From an uncultured Eubacteriales bacterium (GTDB lineage: Bacteria; Bacillota; Clostridia; Peptostreptococcales; Anaerovoracaceae): 64,000 bases of DNA. The notes beneath the pieces were generated by a model. That model was not told where the DNA came from. It saw nothing but the letters and a program-made list of their open reading frames with translations, and made no database searches. Positions 34,370-43,545 of this stretch are shown one piece after another (within the stretch, counting starts at the first letter, position 1; each line of letters opens with the position of its first letter). Position numbers and translations under genes: made by a program. Location: the NCBI GenBank assembly GCA_900542565.1, contig UQOC01000002.1, positions 20,286 to 84,285 of the forward strand. The letters run 5' to 3'.

Positions 34370-36370
34370 ATGAAAGAAGTAGCCATAATATACACCAACA
34401 CACGCAACGGAAACGCCATAGATTATATCGAAGGCTCTCTCAAAGACATTTTCGCCGACCACATCCGCCTCAAACGCTATTTTTTGAATCAGCTTGATAA
34501 AGGCTGCCTGATCTCGGCCGACGCAGTGCTGCTCAACGGTGAAAAATTGCTGTATACGGCGCAGCCTTACCTTTCACGGACGGATAACATCGTTGTGCTT
34601 AACAGGAGCATAATCAAAAACAATCTCGACAAGCTCATGGCAATCCCCAAAGACGCCGATGTGCTGGTCGTCAACGATACGCCCAAGACTACGCTCGATC
34701 TGCTGTATATGCTATACGGACTTGGCATACACTTCAATCTCATCCCCTTCGATGAAAGTAAAAAAGCGTCGGACGCATATAATAAGATAAGATATGCTGT
34801 AACTCCCGGCGAACGGCAGATAGTCCCGGATTTTATTGAGAATGTCATAGATATAGGCTACAGAAAGATAGATTTTGACGCTCTGCTCAAGATAATGAAC
34901 CTGCTGGAACTGGACGGCAACGAAGAGATCAACAACAATCTCATCAAATATCTTTACACCGTTACGCAGCCCAACATGAACTCTCATACAAATTATCTCG
35001 AGAGCTACATAAAAAACCTCATCCTTAACCAGCTCATGTCAGATTCAGGCTTTTCAATACTTGCCTTCGATTCTCACGGAAAACTCATATTCCAAAATGA
35101 CAACGCCATAAGGACTTTTCCCGGCGGAGTTTTTCCTGATCCGGATGAGAGATGTTTTCCCGACCCTCAGGGAAAAGACTGCCGCAACCAGCTTGTCACC
35201 ATCGACGGCACAAACTACCTGATGGACCGCATGTCCATCGACTCGGCAAACCGCCGTCTGGGATGCATAATATCTCTGCGCAACGAACAGAACATAAGGG
35301 AATCGGAGACATTTCTGACAAAAAAATTAAAGGAAAAGAACACATATGCAAAATACCAGTTTCATAATATCGTCTCCCATACCCGTGCAATGAATCAGTG
35401 CATAGACACAGCCAAACAGGCAGCCCTTACCGATTACACAATTTTGCTTTACGGCGAGAGCGGTACAGGCAAGGAAATGTTCGCCCAGTCCATACACAAC
35501 TATTCTCACCGCAAAAACAAGCCCTTCCTTGCCATAAACTGTTCTTCTCTATCCGAATCGCTTCTGGAAAGCGAACTGTTCGGATATGAGGCCGGTTCCT
35601 TTACCGGCGCCCACAAAAACGGCAAGGCAGGTCTATTTGAGCAGGCAAATACAGGCACCATTTTTTTAGACGAGATCGGCGATATATCGCCGAGCATGCA
35701 GACCCGCTTGCTGCGCGTACTACAGGAAAAGCAGATCATGCGCATAGGCGGAGATAAGATAATAGATGTGGATGTGCGCATCATAACCGCCACCAACCGT
35801 GATCTGCGTGAAATGGTACAGCAACGCCAGTTCAGGCGGGATCTGTTCTACAGGCTATGCGTCATTCCAATAGAAATCCCGCCTCTGAGGGAGCGCAGGG
35901 AGGATATTCTGTCCCTTTTCAGGCTTTTCGCCGGTCCGGATTACAACAGGCTTACGTCGGAACAGCTAAAGCTCCTTCATGATCACGACTGGCCCGGCAA
36001 TGTAAGGGAGCTGGAAAATGTGGCCATATATTTTAAGGCGCTTCATTCCTTCCCATCGTTTACTTTCAGCCGTCAAAAGGCGGCTGACAACAGCGATAGT
36101 CCTGAACATCTGTCCGGCGCAGATATGGTCAGTGAGATGATACTCCGTTTCCTCGCGGAAAAAGCCGTAACCGGCGCAGGAGCTGGCCGCCCGGATATAT
36201 TGAACATGCTCCACAGTGAAGGTCTCCTGCTTGGCGATGGAAAACTCCGCAAGGCCATACAGGATCTTAAAGAAAAGGGCCTGATAACCGTTGAAAAGGG
36301 CCGAAGCGGAACGAAGATCACCTCCAAAGGGCTCGATTACATAGACAATAAACAACACCCTCGGTCGTAA
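34370..36370 (+). CDS. Sigma-54-dependent activator with PrpR-like N terminus and winged-helix C terminus
   Basis: This 666-residue enhancer-binding protein starts with a PrpR-N-like receptor region (residues about 1-200), then a PAS-like segment (about 220-305), an AAA+ sigma-54 interaction domain (about 330-545) and a C-terminal DNA-binding domain. Walker A is GESGTGKE (362-369). The sigma-54 contact loop is GSFTGA (409-414), one residue away from GAFTGA. Walker B is FLDEIGD. The C-terminal region ends in a winged-helix-like LRKAIQDLKEKGLITVEKGRSGTKITSKG rather than the Fis helix-turn-helix usual in this family. It is divergent from the NhaC-deacylase operon, its probable target. Its stop codon lies inside the terminator hairpin. 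Confidence 0.9.
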   Translation: MKEVAIIYTNTRNGNAIDYIEGSLKDIFADHIRLKRYFLNQLDKGCLISADAVLLNGEKLLYTAQPYLSRTDNIVVLNRSIIKNNLDKLMAIPKDADVLVVNDTPKTTLDLLYMLYGLGIHFNLIPFDESKKASDAYNKIRYAVTPGERQIVPDFIENVIDIGYRKIDFDALLKIMNLLELDGNEEINNNLIKYLYTVTQPNMNSHTNYLESYIKNLILNQLMSDSGFSILAFDSHGKLIFQNDNAIRTFPGGVFPDPDERCFPDPQGKDCRNQLVTIDGTNYLMDRMSIDSANRRLGCIISLRNEQNIRESETFLTKKLKEKNTYAKYQFHNIVSHTRAMNQCIDTAKQAALTDYTILLYGESGTGKEMFAQSIHNYSHRKNKPFLAINCSSLSESLLESELFGYEAGSFTGAHKNGKAGLFEQANTGTIFLDEIGDISPSMQTRLLRVLQEKQIMRIGGDKIIDVDVRIITATNRDLREMVQQRQFRRDLFYRLCVIPIEIPPLRERREDILSLFRLFAGPDYNRLTSEQLKLLHDHDWPGNVRELENVAIYFKALHSFPSFTFSRQKAADNSDSPEHLSGADMVSEMILRFLAEKAVTGAGAGRPDILNMLHSEGLLLGDGKLRKAIQDLKEKGLITVEKGRSGTKITSKGLDYIDNKQHPRS

Positions 36371-36385
36371 CCGAGGGTGCCTTTA
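36356..36385. terminator. Hairpin terminator overlapping the activator stop codon
   Basis: CACCCTCGGT pairs with ACCGAGGGTG over a CGTA loop. The T run is weak. The activator stop codon (36368-36370) is inside the hairpin, so the coding end and terminator overlap. Confidence 0.6.
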
Positions 36386-36417
36386 GGTTCTGTTAGGCTT
36401 ATATACAATGTCTTTTT

Positions 36418-38142
36418 CTACGCGTATTTCTTCAGTTCTTCTTCCTCCAGGATCCTGTATGCCACTTTTCCCACAAGGGTCTTAGGCAGGCTTTCCCTGA
36501 ATTCTATGGAAGCAGGAAGAGCATACTTGGCAACATGCTTTTTCAGGTATTCCATGAGGATCTGCGTAGCTTCTTCGTTGGAAACCCTTGCTTCCGGACG
36601 GAGTACCACAAATGCCACCACTTTCTGCATCTTGTACGGATCCGGCACACCGATGACACAGCTCATGTGGACCAGTTCGTGGGCATCCAGGATGTTTTCT
36701 ATCCTGGACGGATACACATTATATCCGCTGGTGATTATCATTCTCTTGATCCTCTGGCGGAAATATACAAAACCTTCTTCGTCCATCATGCCAAGGTCTC
36801 CGGTATGGATCCATTTGAGGCCGTCCTTATGGCGGCGCAGGGTGTTGGCCGTTTCTTCAGGATTGTTGATATACTCTATCATCACTGTAGGACCGGAAAG
36901 GCAGATCTCTCCTTCTTCGCCGTAAGGTACCTCCTCTTCGGTACCAGGTTTTACGATCTTATAGAAAGTGTCAGGGAACGGCAGTCCGATGCTGCCCTCC
37001 TTGTACCTGTTGACCGGTGTAAGGCAGCTGGCAGTAACGCACTCTGTAGTTCCATATCCCTCCCTTACCGGTATGCTGGCATTGTGATCTTTCAGGAACT
37101 TGTCAAAACGCTTTTTAAGCTCTATGGACAGAGAATCTCCTCCGCTGAATACACCTTTGAGGCATGACAAATCCACTCTGTCAAGGCTTTTTATCCTGAG
37201 CAGCGCCTCATACAGAGTAGGGACTCCTGCGATAAAGTTTGGCCTGTGTTTTTTGAGGAGTTTGGCATAGCTTTCCGGATTGAACCTCGGTATCAGCAGG
37301 CACCTGCCGCCGTTGGCAAGCATTGAATGGATGCAGACCCCAAGCCCGAATCCGTGGAAGATCGGCATTACAGCCAGCATCTTGTCCCCCGGCCTGTACA
37401 TCGGGTTTGTTGCCACGATCTGCTGGGCAAGGGCGTTAAAATTAAGATTTGAAAGCAATATCCCTTTCTGTGTACCCGTAGTGCCGCCGCTGTAAAGGAT
37501 GACTGCAGGGTCTTCAGCCTTGCGCACCACATGGAACGGTCCATGGTACTTTTTGCCGTCCAGCAGGAATTTTTCCCACCAGATTATCTCAGCATTGGCA
37601 GGTACCTTTTTGATCTTGCGCCCTTCCACCAGATAATATCCTTTTCTTTTTATAGGGCTCAGGACATCTTTTACGCTGGTGAGGATCAGGTTGCGCAGGT
37701 GGACATTTTCCCTGATATTCTCAAACTTGCCGTAAAACTGGTCAAGGGTCAGGCATACTACGCTGGATGATTCCTTCAGGCAAAATTCTATCTCCTTTTC
37801 GCTGGACAGAGGATGTACCATGTTGGCTATGGCACCTATCTTGTTCACAGCGTAAAACATTATGACCGCCTGAGGGGCGTTAGGCATGCAGATGGTAACA
37901 CTTTCTCCAGGTTTAACGCCTATTCCGGCCAGCGCTCTTGCGCACTTGTCCACTTTAGAAATAAAATCTTTGTATTTTACCTTTCCGCCCATAAAATCAT
38001 AAGCAATGTAATCAGGATAGTTTTCGGACACCTCTGCTATCTTGTCGTACATTGACCCCTGAAAATAATCAAGATGAGCAGGTATGCCGTCCAGATGGTC
38101 TATCCACGGTGCTTTAACATTCATGTTTTCATTTTTTGTCAT
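36418..38142 (-). CDS. AMP-binding acyl-CoA synthetase (long-chain fatty-acid type)
   Basis: This 574-residue ANL-superfamily ligase activates a carboxylic acid to its acyl-adenylate and then to CoA thioester. The phosphate-binding VILYSGGTTGTQKG lies near residue 212. YGTTECVTAS follows near residue 363, GDLGMMDEEGFVYFRQRIKRMIITSGYNVYPSRIE near residues 455-490 (hinge), and a C-terminal Lys in KTLVGKVAYR. All catalytic motifs are intact. It overlaps the upstream gene by 14 bases, so the two are coupled. The acyl substrate is not readable; long-chain fatty acids are the family default. Confidence 0.9.
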   Translation of the reverse strand: MTKNENMNVKAPWIDHLDGIPAHLDYFQGSMYDKIAEVSENYPDYIAYDFMGGKVKYKDFISKVDKCARALAGIGVKPGESVTICMPNAPQAVIMFYAVNKIGAIANMVHPLSSEKEIEFCLKESSSVVCLTLDQFYGKFENIRENVHLRNLILTSVKDVLSPIKRKGYYLVEGRKIKKVPANAEIIWWEKFLLDGKKYHGPFHVVRKAEDPAVILYSGGTTGTQKGILLSNLNFNALAQQIVATNPMYRPGDKMLAVMPIFHGFGLGVCIHSMLANGGRCLLIPRFNPESYAKLLKKHRPNFIAGVPTLYEALLRIKSLDRVDLSCLKGVFSGGDSLSIELKKRFDKFLKDHNASIPVREGYGTTECVTASCLTPVNRYKEGSIGLPFPDTFYKIVKPGTEEEVPYGEEGEICLSGPTVMIEYINNPEETANTLRRHKDGLKWIHTGDLGMMDEEGFVYFRQRIKRMIITSGYNVYPSRIENILDAHELVHMSCVIGVPDPYKMQKVVAFVVLRPEARVSNEEATQILMEYLKKHVAKYALPASIEFRESLPKTLVGKVAYRILEEEELKKYA

Positions 38143-39010
38143 AATCTACTTCCTCCCCCGCAGGACGCTCCAGCAGCTGCGGATTGTCCAGCAGATGCTT
38201 GAGCAGTTTTACTGATTTTGAATAATAATAGCCATCGGCAAGTCTCTCGTCTAATGTAAGTCCCAGATCCAATGTCTCTTTCATGGTCATGTTGCCCTCT
38301 TCATCGTATACAGGCCTTACCTTTTTTTCTCCCATTACTACAAAGATAGAGTTTGTACCCCAGTTGGAAAGATGATGATAACCGGCTTTCAAGCCGATGG
38401 ACCCCAGGTTGCTTATCATGACTGACGCATAATTGGGGTCGGTCTTTACAAGAAATTCCGGTACTTTGCCGTAAAAGTCAAGCTTGTGCAATATCCATAC
38501 TGCTATACGCAGCATCCATCTTGGCATCTTGGCAAAGAACCCCATCCCTGCCGTCGAATTGTCCACTTTGTCGCTCCTGCACTCGTTGATCTCTGCATAT
38601 ACCTTTTCTTTCACGGTATCAATGGTCGTAGTTTCATCAAAGTCAACAAAAGCCAGCGCCTCTTTGCCGTCATCGGCAAATTTTTTCTTTACTACGAAAG
38701 CAAGGGTAACGGTAGGTCTCTTGTATGTACGGTAGCCCTTGATGAAATAGTTCATCTTAGGCCTTAATGTCAGCGTCTTGACTATGGCCGCCAATATCAC
38801 ATGAAACAGTTTATAAGGGTCATCATCTATATCTTTATTCTTTTCTGCCAGATAGCGGTTAACATTCTCAAGATCGATCCTTTCGTTTATAAATGCTTCG
38901 CTGTCGGCTCTGTTGGGATACAGATAAGGTACGAATATATGCATCGGGTCCGCTTCTTTTACCCATATGCCGTCTTTTCTGTCTCCGAATTTTTCTTTTT
39001 TTATTCCCAT
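38129..39010 (-). CDS. E2/CAT-fold acyltransferase-like protein with substituted active-site His
   Basis: This 293-residue protein has the fold pattern of the catalytic domain of 2-oxoacid dehydrogenase E2 enzymes. VMISNLGSIGL (residues about 198-207) corresponds to the E2 TxSNLGMFG strand, and LGLTLDERLADG (249-260) to the catalytic xDHRVxDG motif. In the latter the catalytic His is replaced by Glu255. No lipoyl or subunit-binding domain is present. A His-His pair (YHHL, 211-214) near the SNLG strand might substitute. The ATG at 39010 has GGAGG at 4 bases. It is coupled to the acyl-CoA ligase gene, so it may bind or transfer that CoA thioester, or act without transfer activity. Confidence 0.7.
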   Translation of the reverse strand: MGIKKEKFGDRKDGIWVKEADPMHIFVPYLYPNRADSEAFINERIDLENVNRYLAEKNKDIDDDPYKLFHVILAAIVKTLTLRPKMNYFIKGYRTYKRPTVTLAFVVKKKFADDGKEALAFVDFDETTTIDTVKEKVYAEINECRSDKVDNSTAGMGFFAKMPRWMLRIAVWILHKLDFYGKVPEFLVKTDPNYASVMISNLGSIGLKAGYHHLSNWGTNSIFVVMGEKKVRPVYDEEGNMTMKETLDLGLTLDERLADGYYYSKSVKLLKHLLDNPQLLERPAGEEVDYDKK

Positions 39011-39028
39011 ATTTCCTCCAACAATAAA

Positions 39029-39060
39029 CAAGGTGTGGTCACCCACACCTTGCAATTCTA
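39029..39060 (-). promoter_or_regulatory. Extended -10 promoter and 5'-terminal mRNA hairpin
   Basis: On the minus strand TGATAGAAT (extended -10, 39055-39060) would start transcription near 39048. The stem CAAGGTGTGG/CCACACCTTG with a GTGA (GNRA-type) loop occupies 39029-39052, at the very 5' end of the message and 19 bases before the ATG at 39010. Confidence 0.5.
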
Positions 39061-39215
39061 TCATATTTTGGCGATTTGTCCCGTATTGGCGTCAAAAATT
39101 AACACTTTCTTAGCGGAATCGTAAGAAATTCTTAATCACTGTGTTACATGAACTTTTCAATGGCCTGTCAGCCTGTCAGCCTGCCTGCCATACCCTCAGG
39201 TACGGGTCAGTCCTG

Positions 39216-40259
39216 TCAGTCGGCTCTGTAGGTCTTCCAGTATGAGCTGTACATATCATCTGCTTCACTGCCGAGATTCTTTAATGTCTCACAGTTGGCA
39301 AGTTCTTCTGCTGTAGGGTTCAGCACCGGTTCATCCACCAGATCGGCTATCTGAGTATTAGGAATAGCATAGGTAAGGTATTCAAAGTTTGTAGCTGCAA
39401 CCTCTCCGTCCAGCATGAAATTCATCCATGCTTCAGCGCCTTCCTGGTTTTGGGCTGTCTTTGGGATAGCCCAGCAGTCGGTCCATACCTCTGTTCCCTC
39501 TTTTGGAATGACATATTCGAGGTTCTCATTGTATTCCTTGGAATAAAGTACTTCTCCTGAGGTTATCACGGCCAGTGCCGCCGACTCTCCTATCATCTTT
39601 TCTCTGGCGCTGTCGTTGTCAAAGCTGTATACAAGCGGTTTCTGCTCGATCAGTTTGTCTGTCATCTCTTTGATCTGGGCTTCATCGGTGGTGTTCATGG
39701 AATACCCAAGGAGTTTGGCAGCTATCATAAAGCCTTCTCTCATGGAATTCGGCATTACTATCTGGCCGCTGTACTGGGTATCCCACAAGTCTTCCCATGA
39801 GTCTATCTCACTGTTTACCATGGTCGTATTGTACATTATGCCATATGTTCCCCATGTATGAGGCAGCGAGTGTACCATGCCCGGATCGAACTCTTCCATG
39901 AAAGGTTTGATGTTATCTGCGATATTGGAAGCATTCGGCACATTGTCGTAATTTATCTCAGCAAGCAGATCCTCGCTTATCAGCCTCTCGATCATATAGT
40001 CTGAGGCACAGATTACATCATACTGGGCAGTATTGTTTTTTATCACCGGATACATTTCCTCGTTGGTGTCAAACAGGTCTATCACCACATCATAGCCGGT
40101 CTCTTCCTCAAACTGATATTCCAGCTCAGGGTCAAAATAGTCGCCGAAGCAATACACATAAACAGTTCCCTTTTCTCCTCCTGCTTCCTGGCTGCCGCAG
40201 CCTGCCATCAGGCCAACTGCCATGACAGTTATCAGCAGCAAAACAATTATCTTTTTCAT
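39216..40259 (-). CDS. potD: Spermidine/putrescine ABC transporter substrate-binding lipoprotein
   Basis: This 347-residue extracellular binding lipoprotein has a lipobox GLMAGC (Cys about 21). The mature part shows VYVYCFGDYFDPELEYQFEEETGYDVV and MVHSLPHTWGTYGIMYN as in PotD. The C-terminal NCETLKNLG region is normal, and length is family-typical (about 350). It overlaps potC by 4 bases. The order potA-potB-potC-potD after an Xre-cupin regulator is the standard polyamine-uptake layout. Confidence 0.93.
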   Translation of the reverse strand: MKKIIVLLLITVMAVGLMAGCGSQEAGGEKGTVYVYCFGDYFDPELEYQFEEETGYDVVIDLFDTNEEMYPVIKNNTAQYDVICASDYMIERLISEDLLAEINYDNVPNASNIADNIKPFMEEFDPGMVHSLPHTWGTYGIMYNTTMVNSEIDSWEDLWDTQYSGQIVMPNSMREGFMIAAKLLGYSMNTTDEAQIKEMTDKLIEQKPLVYSFDNDSAREKMIGESAALAVITSGEVLYSKEYNENLEYVIPKEGTEVWTDCWAIPKTAQNQEGAEAWMNFMLDGEVAATNFEYLTYAIPNTQIADLVDEPVLNPTAEELANCETLKNLGSEADDMYSSYWKTYRAD

Positions 40260-41035
40260 ATCCTCTTTTCCTCTCTCCTGTTACTGATGATGTTGACTAC
40301 TATCAATATTATCAATACGGCCACGAATATGACCGTTGACAACGCATACAATGTCGGCCTTATACCTACCCTTACCTGGCTGTATATCAGCGTGGACAGG
40401 GTATTGATGCCCACCCCTCTGGTAAAATGGGTGATGACAAAATCATCTACCGACATGGTAAATGCCAGCAGGAACCCGGAAAGGACCCCCGGCATTATAT
40501 CCGGCAGCACCACTTTGAAAAATGCATAAGCCGGTGAAGCGCCCAGATCCAGGGCTGCTTCGTATGTGTGATTCTCAAGCTGCCGGAATTTTGGCATTAC
40601 AGAAAGTATCACATAAGGTATACAGAATGTTATATGGGCAAATAGCACTGTGCCGTAGTTCAGCGATATGCCAAACAGCAGGAACGAAAGCATGAGCGAT
40701 ATGCCTATCACTATGTCGGCATTAAGAAGCGGTATGTTGTTGAGCCCCATAAGGAAAGTCCTGCTCTTTTCCTTCATGGCATTAAGGCCCAGACATGCCA
40801 GCACTCCTACTATGGTGGATATGACCGCCGCCCAGAAAGCGATGGTCAGAGTGTTGCCCAGAGCGTCCATTATCATCTCGCTCTCAAACATCTCCTTATA
40901 CCAGTCCAGGGAAAAACCGACCCAGGCATTCATTGATTTTCCGCTGTTGAAAGAAAGGACCATCAGAGTGCCTATGGGCAGATACAGGAATATGACGATC
41001 AGGGCCAGATATATGGCTTTTAAAGCTTTCTTCAT
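40256..41035 (-). CDS. potC: Spermidine/putrescine ABC transporter permease PotC
   Basis: This 259-residue membrane permease has six hydrophobic segments and the PotC marker FNSGKSMNAWVGFSLDWYKEMF near the N terminus. The EAA loop (EAALDLGASPAYAFFKVVLPDIMPG) lies near residue 160, and SVDDFVITHFTRG follows. Its start overlaps potB by 4 bases. Confidence 0.94.
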   Translation of the reverse strand: MKKALKAIYLALIVIFLYLPIGTLMVLSFNSGKSMNAWVGFSLDWYKEMFESEMIMDALGNTLTIAFWAAVISTIVGVLACLGLNAMKEKSRTFLMGLNNIPLLNADIVIGISLMLSFLLFGISLNYGTVLFAHITFCIPYVILSVMPKFRQLENHTYEAALDLGASPAYAFFKVVLPDIMPGVLSGFLLAFTMSVDDFVITHFTRGVGINTLSTLIYSQVRVGIRPTLYALSTVIFVAVLIILIVVNIISNRREEKRI

Positions 41036-41844
41036 ATCACATTACCCTCCCCGTTCCTGTCAAATTTTTCAATGAAGGCCATGCTGATGACGATAAAGAT
41101 CATCATAACAAGGGAAAGACCGGCTCCCAGATTCCAGTTGGAGCTGGTGGTAAATTCCTGCTCTATGATGTTTCCTATCAGATTGACTTTTCCGCCTCCC
41201 AGCATGGTAGATACTGCAAATGTAGTCAGGGACGGCACGAAAACCATGGTCACTCCGCTGACTATCCCAGGTACGCTCAGGGGTATCATTATCCTGAAAA
41301 GCACCTGCCTAAAGCTGGCTCCAAGGTCGTAGGCAGCTTCTATGACATTCTTGTCTATTTTTATGAGGGCGTTGTAAATAGGCAGGATCATGAACGGCAG
41401 ATAATCATATACCATACCAAGCACCACGGCAGCCGGTGTATTTATGATCTCAAGAACCGGTATGCCGAAGAATCCCAGCACCTGATTGATCACCCCGTTT
41501 CTTTCCAGGAGCACCTGCCAGGCCATGGTCCTCAGCAGGAAGTTCATCCACATCGGAAGTATGAAGATGAACACCATGAATCCCTTCTTGCCCAGTTTGC
41601 TGTCTTTTAATATCAGCCCCAGCGGAAAAGCGATCACAAAGCACACGATGGTGCTCACCAGGGCAAGCCCCAGGGCCAGCAGCAGCGCTTCCCGGTGTTC
41701 CGGCGTAGCTATGGCCAGTATATTGTCAAATGTGAAACTGCCGCTCCTGTCGGTCAGTCCGTAAAAGGCAATGACCCCCAGCGGCACTATGGTGCCGCAG
41801 ATTATAAATATCAGGAACGGTCCGCTGAAAATCTTTTTATTCAT
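41032..41844 (-). CDS. potB: Spermidine/putrescine ABC transporter permease PotB
   Basis: This 270-residue membrane permease has the PotB N-terminal FYGLTDRSGSFTFDNI loop and the EAA loop EAAYDLGASFRQVLFRIMIPLSVPG near residue 180. The ATG at 41844 lies inside the end of potA (8-base overlap); an ATG seven codons earlier is less likely. It pairs with PotC to form the heterodimeric channel. Confidence 0.94.
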   Translation of the reverse strand: MNKKIFSGPFLIFIICGTIVPLGVIAFYGLTDRSGSFTFDNILAIATPEHREALLLALGLALVSTIVCFVIAFPLGLILKDSKLGKKGFMVFIFILPMWMNFLLRTMAWQVLLERNGVINQVLGFFGIPVLEIINTPAAVVLGMVYDYLPFMILPIYNALIKIDKNVIEAAYDLGASFRQVLFRIMIPLSVPGIVSGVTMVFVPSLTTFAVSTMLGGGKVNLIGNIIEQEFTTSSNWNLGAGLSLVMMIFIVISMAFIEKFDRNGEGNVI

Positions 41845-42904
41845 CCAGAGCCAGCGCCTCCTCATCTTCAGATTGAGGTTTGTTCATTATCTGTATATTT
41901 TCCGGAATGACCCTCATGGAAACCTTTGTACCCACAGGATAGCTTACCGTATTCTGGGCCAGCCACTCAAAGCCGCCGGCCTCTATGCACATCTCATAAT
42001 GGACACCGATGAACACATTGGAGGTCACCACTCCGTCGATGGTACCTTTTCCAGGTGCATCTATCACGATATCCTCAGGTCTTATCACCACATCCACCGG
42101 CGTATTATTTCCGAATCCCTCATCAATGCAAGGGAACACGCATCCGCAGATCTTTACGACCCTGTCCTTGAGCATAATGCCGTCTATTATATTGCTGTCG
42201 CCTATAAAGTCGGCAACAAAAGCATTTTCAGGTTCGTTATATATTTCTTCAGGCGTGCCCATCTGCTGTATATAGCCCTGGTTCATGACGACCACCTTGT
42301 CGGACATTGTCAGGGCTTCTTCCTGGTCGTGGGTAACATAAAGGAAGGTTATGCCGAGCTCATTTTTAAGCCTGATAAGTTCATACTGCATTTCCTGCCT
42401 CAGCTTAAGATCCAGGGCTCCCAGAGGCTCATCCAAGAGCAGCACCCGCGGTTCGTTGACGATGGCCCTGGCTATGGCTATACGCTGCTGCTGTCCTCCT
42501 GAAAGGGAGTCCACCCGGCGCTTTTCATAGCCGCTCAGGTTTACCAGCTTGAGGGCATATTTTATCTTGTCGTTTATGTATTCCTTGCTCTTGCCGCTTA
42601 TCTTGAGTCCGAAGGCTATATTTTCCGCAATGTTCATGTTGGGAAACAGCGCATATTTCTGAAAGACCGTATTGATATGCCGCTTGTTGGGCGCAAGGTC
42701 GGTTATGTCCTCGCCCTGGAACAGCACCTTTCCGGTATCAGGCTTCTCGAATCCGCCCAGTATCCTTAAGGTGGTAGTCTTGCCGCAGCCGGAAGGGCCA
42801 AGCAGAGTTATGAATTCATTTTCTTCTATCTTCAGATTAAATTCATCGAGGACCAGTTCCCCGTCAAATGACTTTGAAATATCCAAAAGTTCTATCAGTG
42901 CCAT
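41837..42904 (-). CDS. potA: Spermidine/putrescine ABC transporter ATPase
   Basis: This 355-residue ATPase has Walker A GPSGCGKTT (about 37), LSGGQQQR (about 135), Walker B LLLDEPLGALD and FVTHDQE-type switch YVTHDQEEAL. A C-terminal TOBE domain (about 265-340, VVIRPEDIVI) follows. Family-typical length. Its start lies 7 bases after the regulator stop. No strong ribosome-binding site is seen, suggesting coupling to the regulator gene. Confidence 0.95.
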   Translation of the reverse strand: MALIELLDISKSFDGELVLDEFNLKIEENEFITLLGPSGCGKTTTLRILGGFEKPDTGKVLFQGEDITDLAPNKRHINTVFQKYALFPNMNIAENIAFGLKISGKSKEYINDKIKYALKLVNLSGYEKRRVDSLSGGQQQRIAIARAIVNEPRVLLLDEPLGALDLKLRQEMQYELIRLKNELGITFLYVTHDQEEALTMSDKVVVMNQGYIQQMGTPEEIYNEPENAFVADFIGDSNIIDGIMLKDRVVKICGCVFPCIDEGFGNNTPVDVVIRPEDIVIDAPGKGTIDGVVTSNVFIGVHYEMCIEAGGFEWLAQNTVSYPVGTKVSMRVIPENIQIMNKPQSEDEEALALDE

Positions 42905-42910
42905 ATCATG

Positions 42911-43447
42911 TCAGAAACTCGGCGGGGTGCTCACCCACAGAATCTCCGCTCCTTTCTTTGATGTTATATAATGCTTTTTATCCGGAACATAGTAGAAAGA
43001 CTCTCCATGTTTGGCCCGGTATTTTTCCTTACCCAGTATTATGGTTATTTCTCCCTTCAGGACATATCCGAATTCTTCGCCTTCATGGGGATTGTCAGGA
43101 TATGTCTCTCCGCCGGGACCCAGAGTGAGGCGTATCGGCTCCATCATGTTCTTCTGGGCATTGGGGATGATCCATTCTGTCTTGTTTCCCAGTTCGTCAT
43201 CGACTTTTTCAAAATAATCATCGCTGCCGAACACCACCTGCACCTTTTCCGCCTCTTTTGCGAAAAATTCACTTATGGTCATGCCAAGGCACTGGAGTAT
43301 ATCCTCCAGTGTGGATATGGACGGCGATGTCAGATCGTTCTCCACCTGGGAAATAAATCCTTTGGAGAGCTCGCTCCTGTCAGCAAGTTCTTCCTGGGTA
43401 AGCCCGTTCAATATCCGCAATTCTCTTATCTTAGAGCCTATTTCCAT
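42911..43447 (-). CDS. XRE-cupin transcriptional regulator of the pot operon
   Basis: This 178-residue regulator has an N-terminal helix-turn-helix of the XRE type (residues about 5-60, LRILNGLTQEELADRSELSKGFISQVENDLTSPSI) and a C-terminal cupin (about 105-175: PHEGEEFGYVLKGEITIILGKEKY). This PuuR/SutR-like architecture usually senses a small molecule, often a polyamine. It is the first gene of the potABCD operon. A perfect dyad (43514-43532) lies just downstream of its promoter, a likely autoregulatory operator. GGAG precedes the ATG. Confidence 0.92.
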   Translation of the reverse strand: MEIGSKIRELRILNGLTQEELADRSELSKGFISQVENDLTSPSISTLEDILQCLGMTISEFFAKEAEKVQVVFGSDDYFEKVDDELGNKTEWIIPNAQKNMMEPIRLTLGPGGETYPDNPHEGEEFGYVLKGEITIILGKEKYRAKHGESFYYVPDKKHYITSKKGAEILWVSTPPSF

Positions 43448-43513
43448 GTTTTCTCCGATCCCGTCTGAAACGGCGGCACAGATCTGACGGCCGTTTCGTT
43501 ATAATAAACCTCA

Positions 43514-43532
43514 AGTTTAGAAATACTAAACT
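43514..43532. promoter_or_regulatory. Perfect dyad, likely operator of the XRE-cupin/pot operon
   Basis: AGTTTAG and CTAAACT flank a 5-base AAATA centre. The dyad lies just downstream of the predicted start of the regulator transcript, where binding would block elongation or initiation. Confidence 0.5.
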
Positions 43533-43545
43533 CCCGTGCATATAA

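Noticed and set aside
39161-39212. Short tandem repeats of CTGTCAGC-like sequence after potD
   Set aside because: Only two to three short copies are present, with no promoter, operator or CRISPR-like spacing. I see no support beyond slippage-prone sequence.
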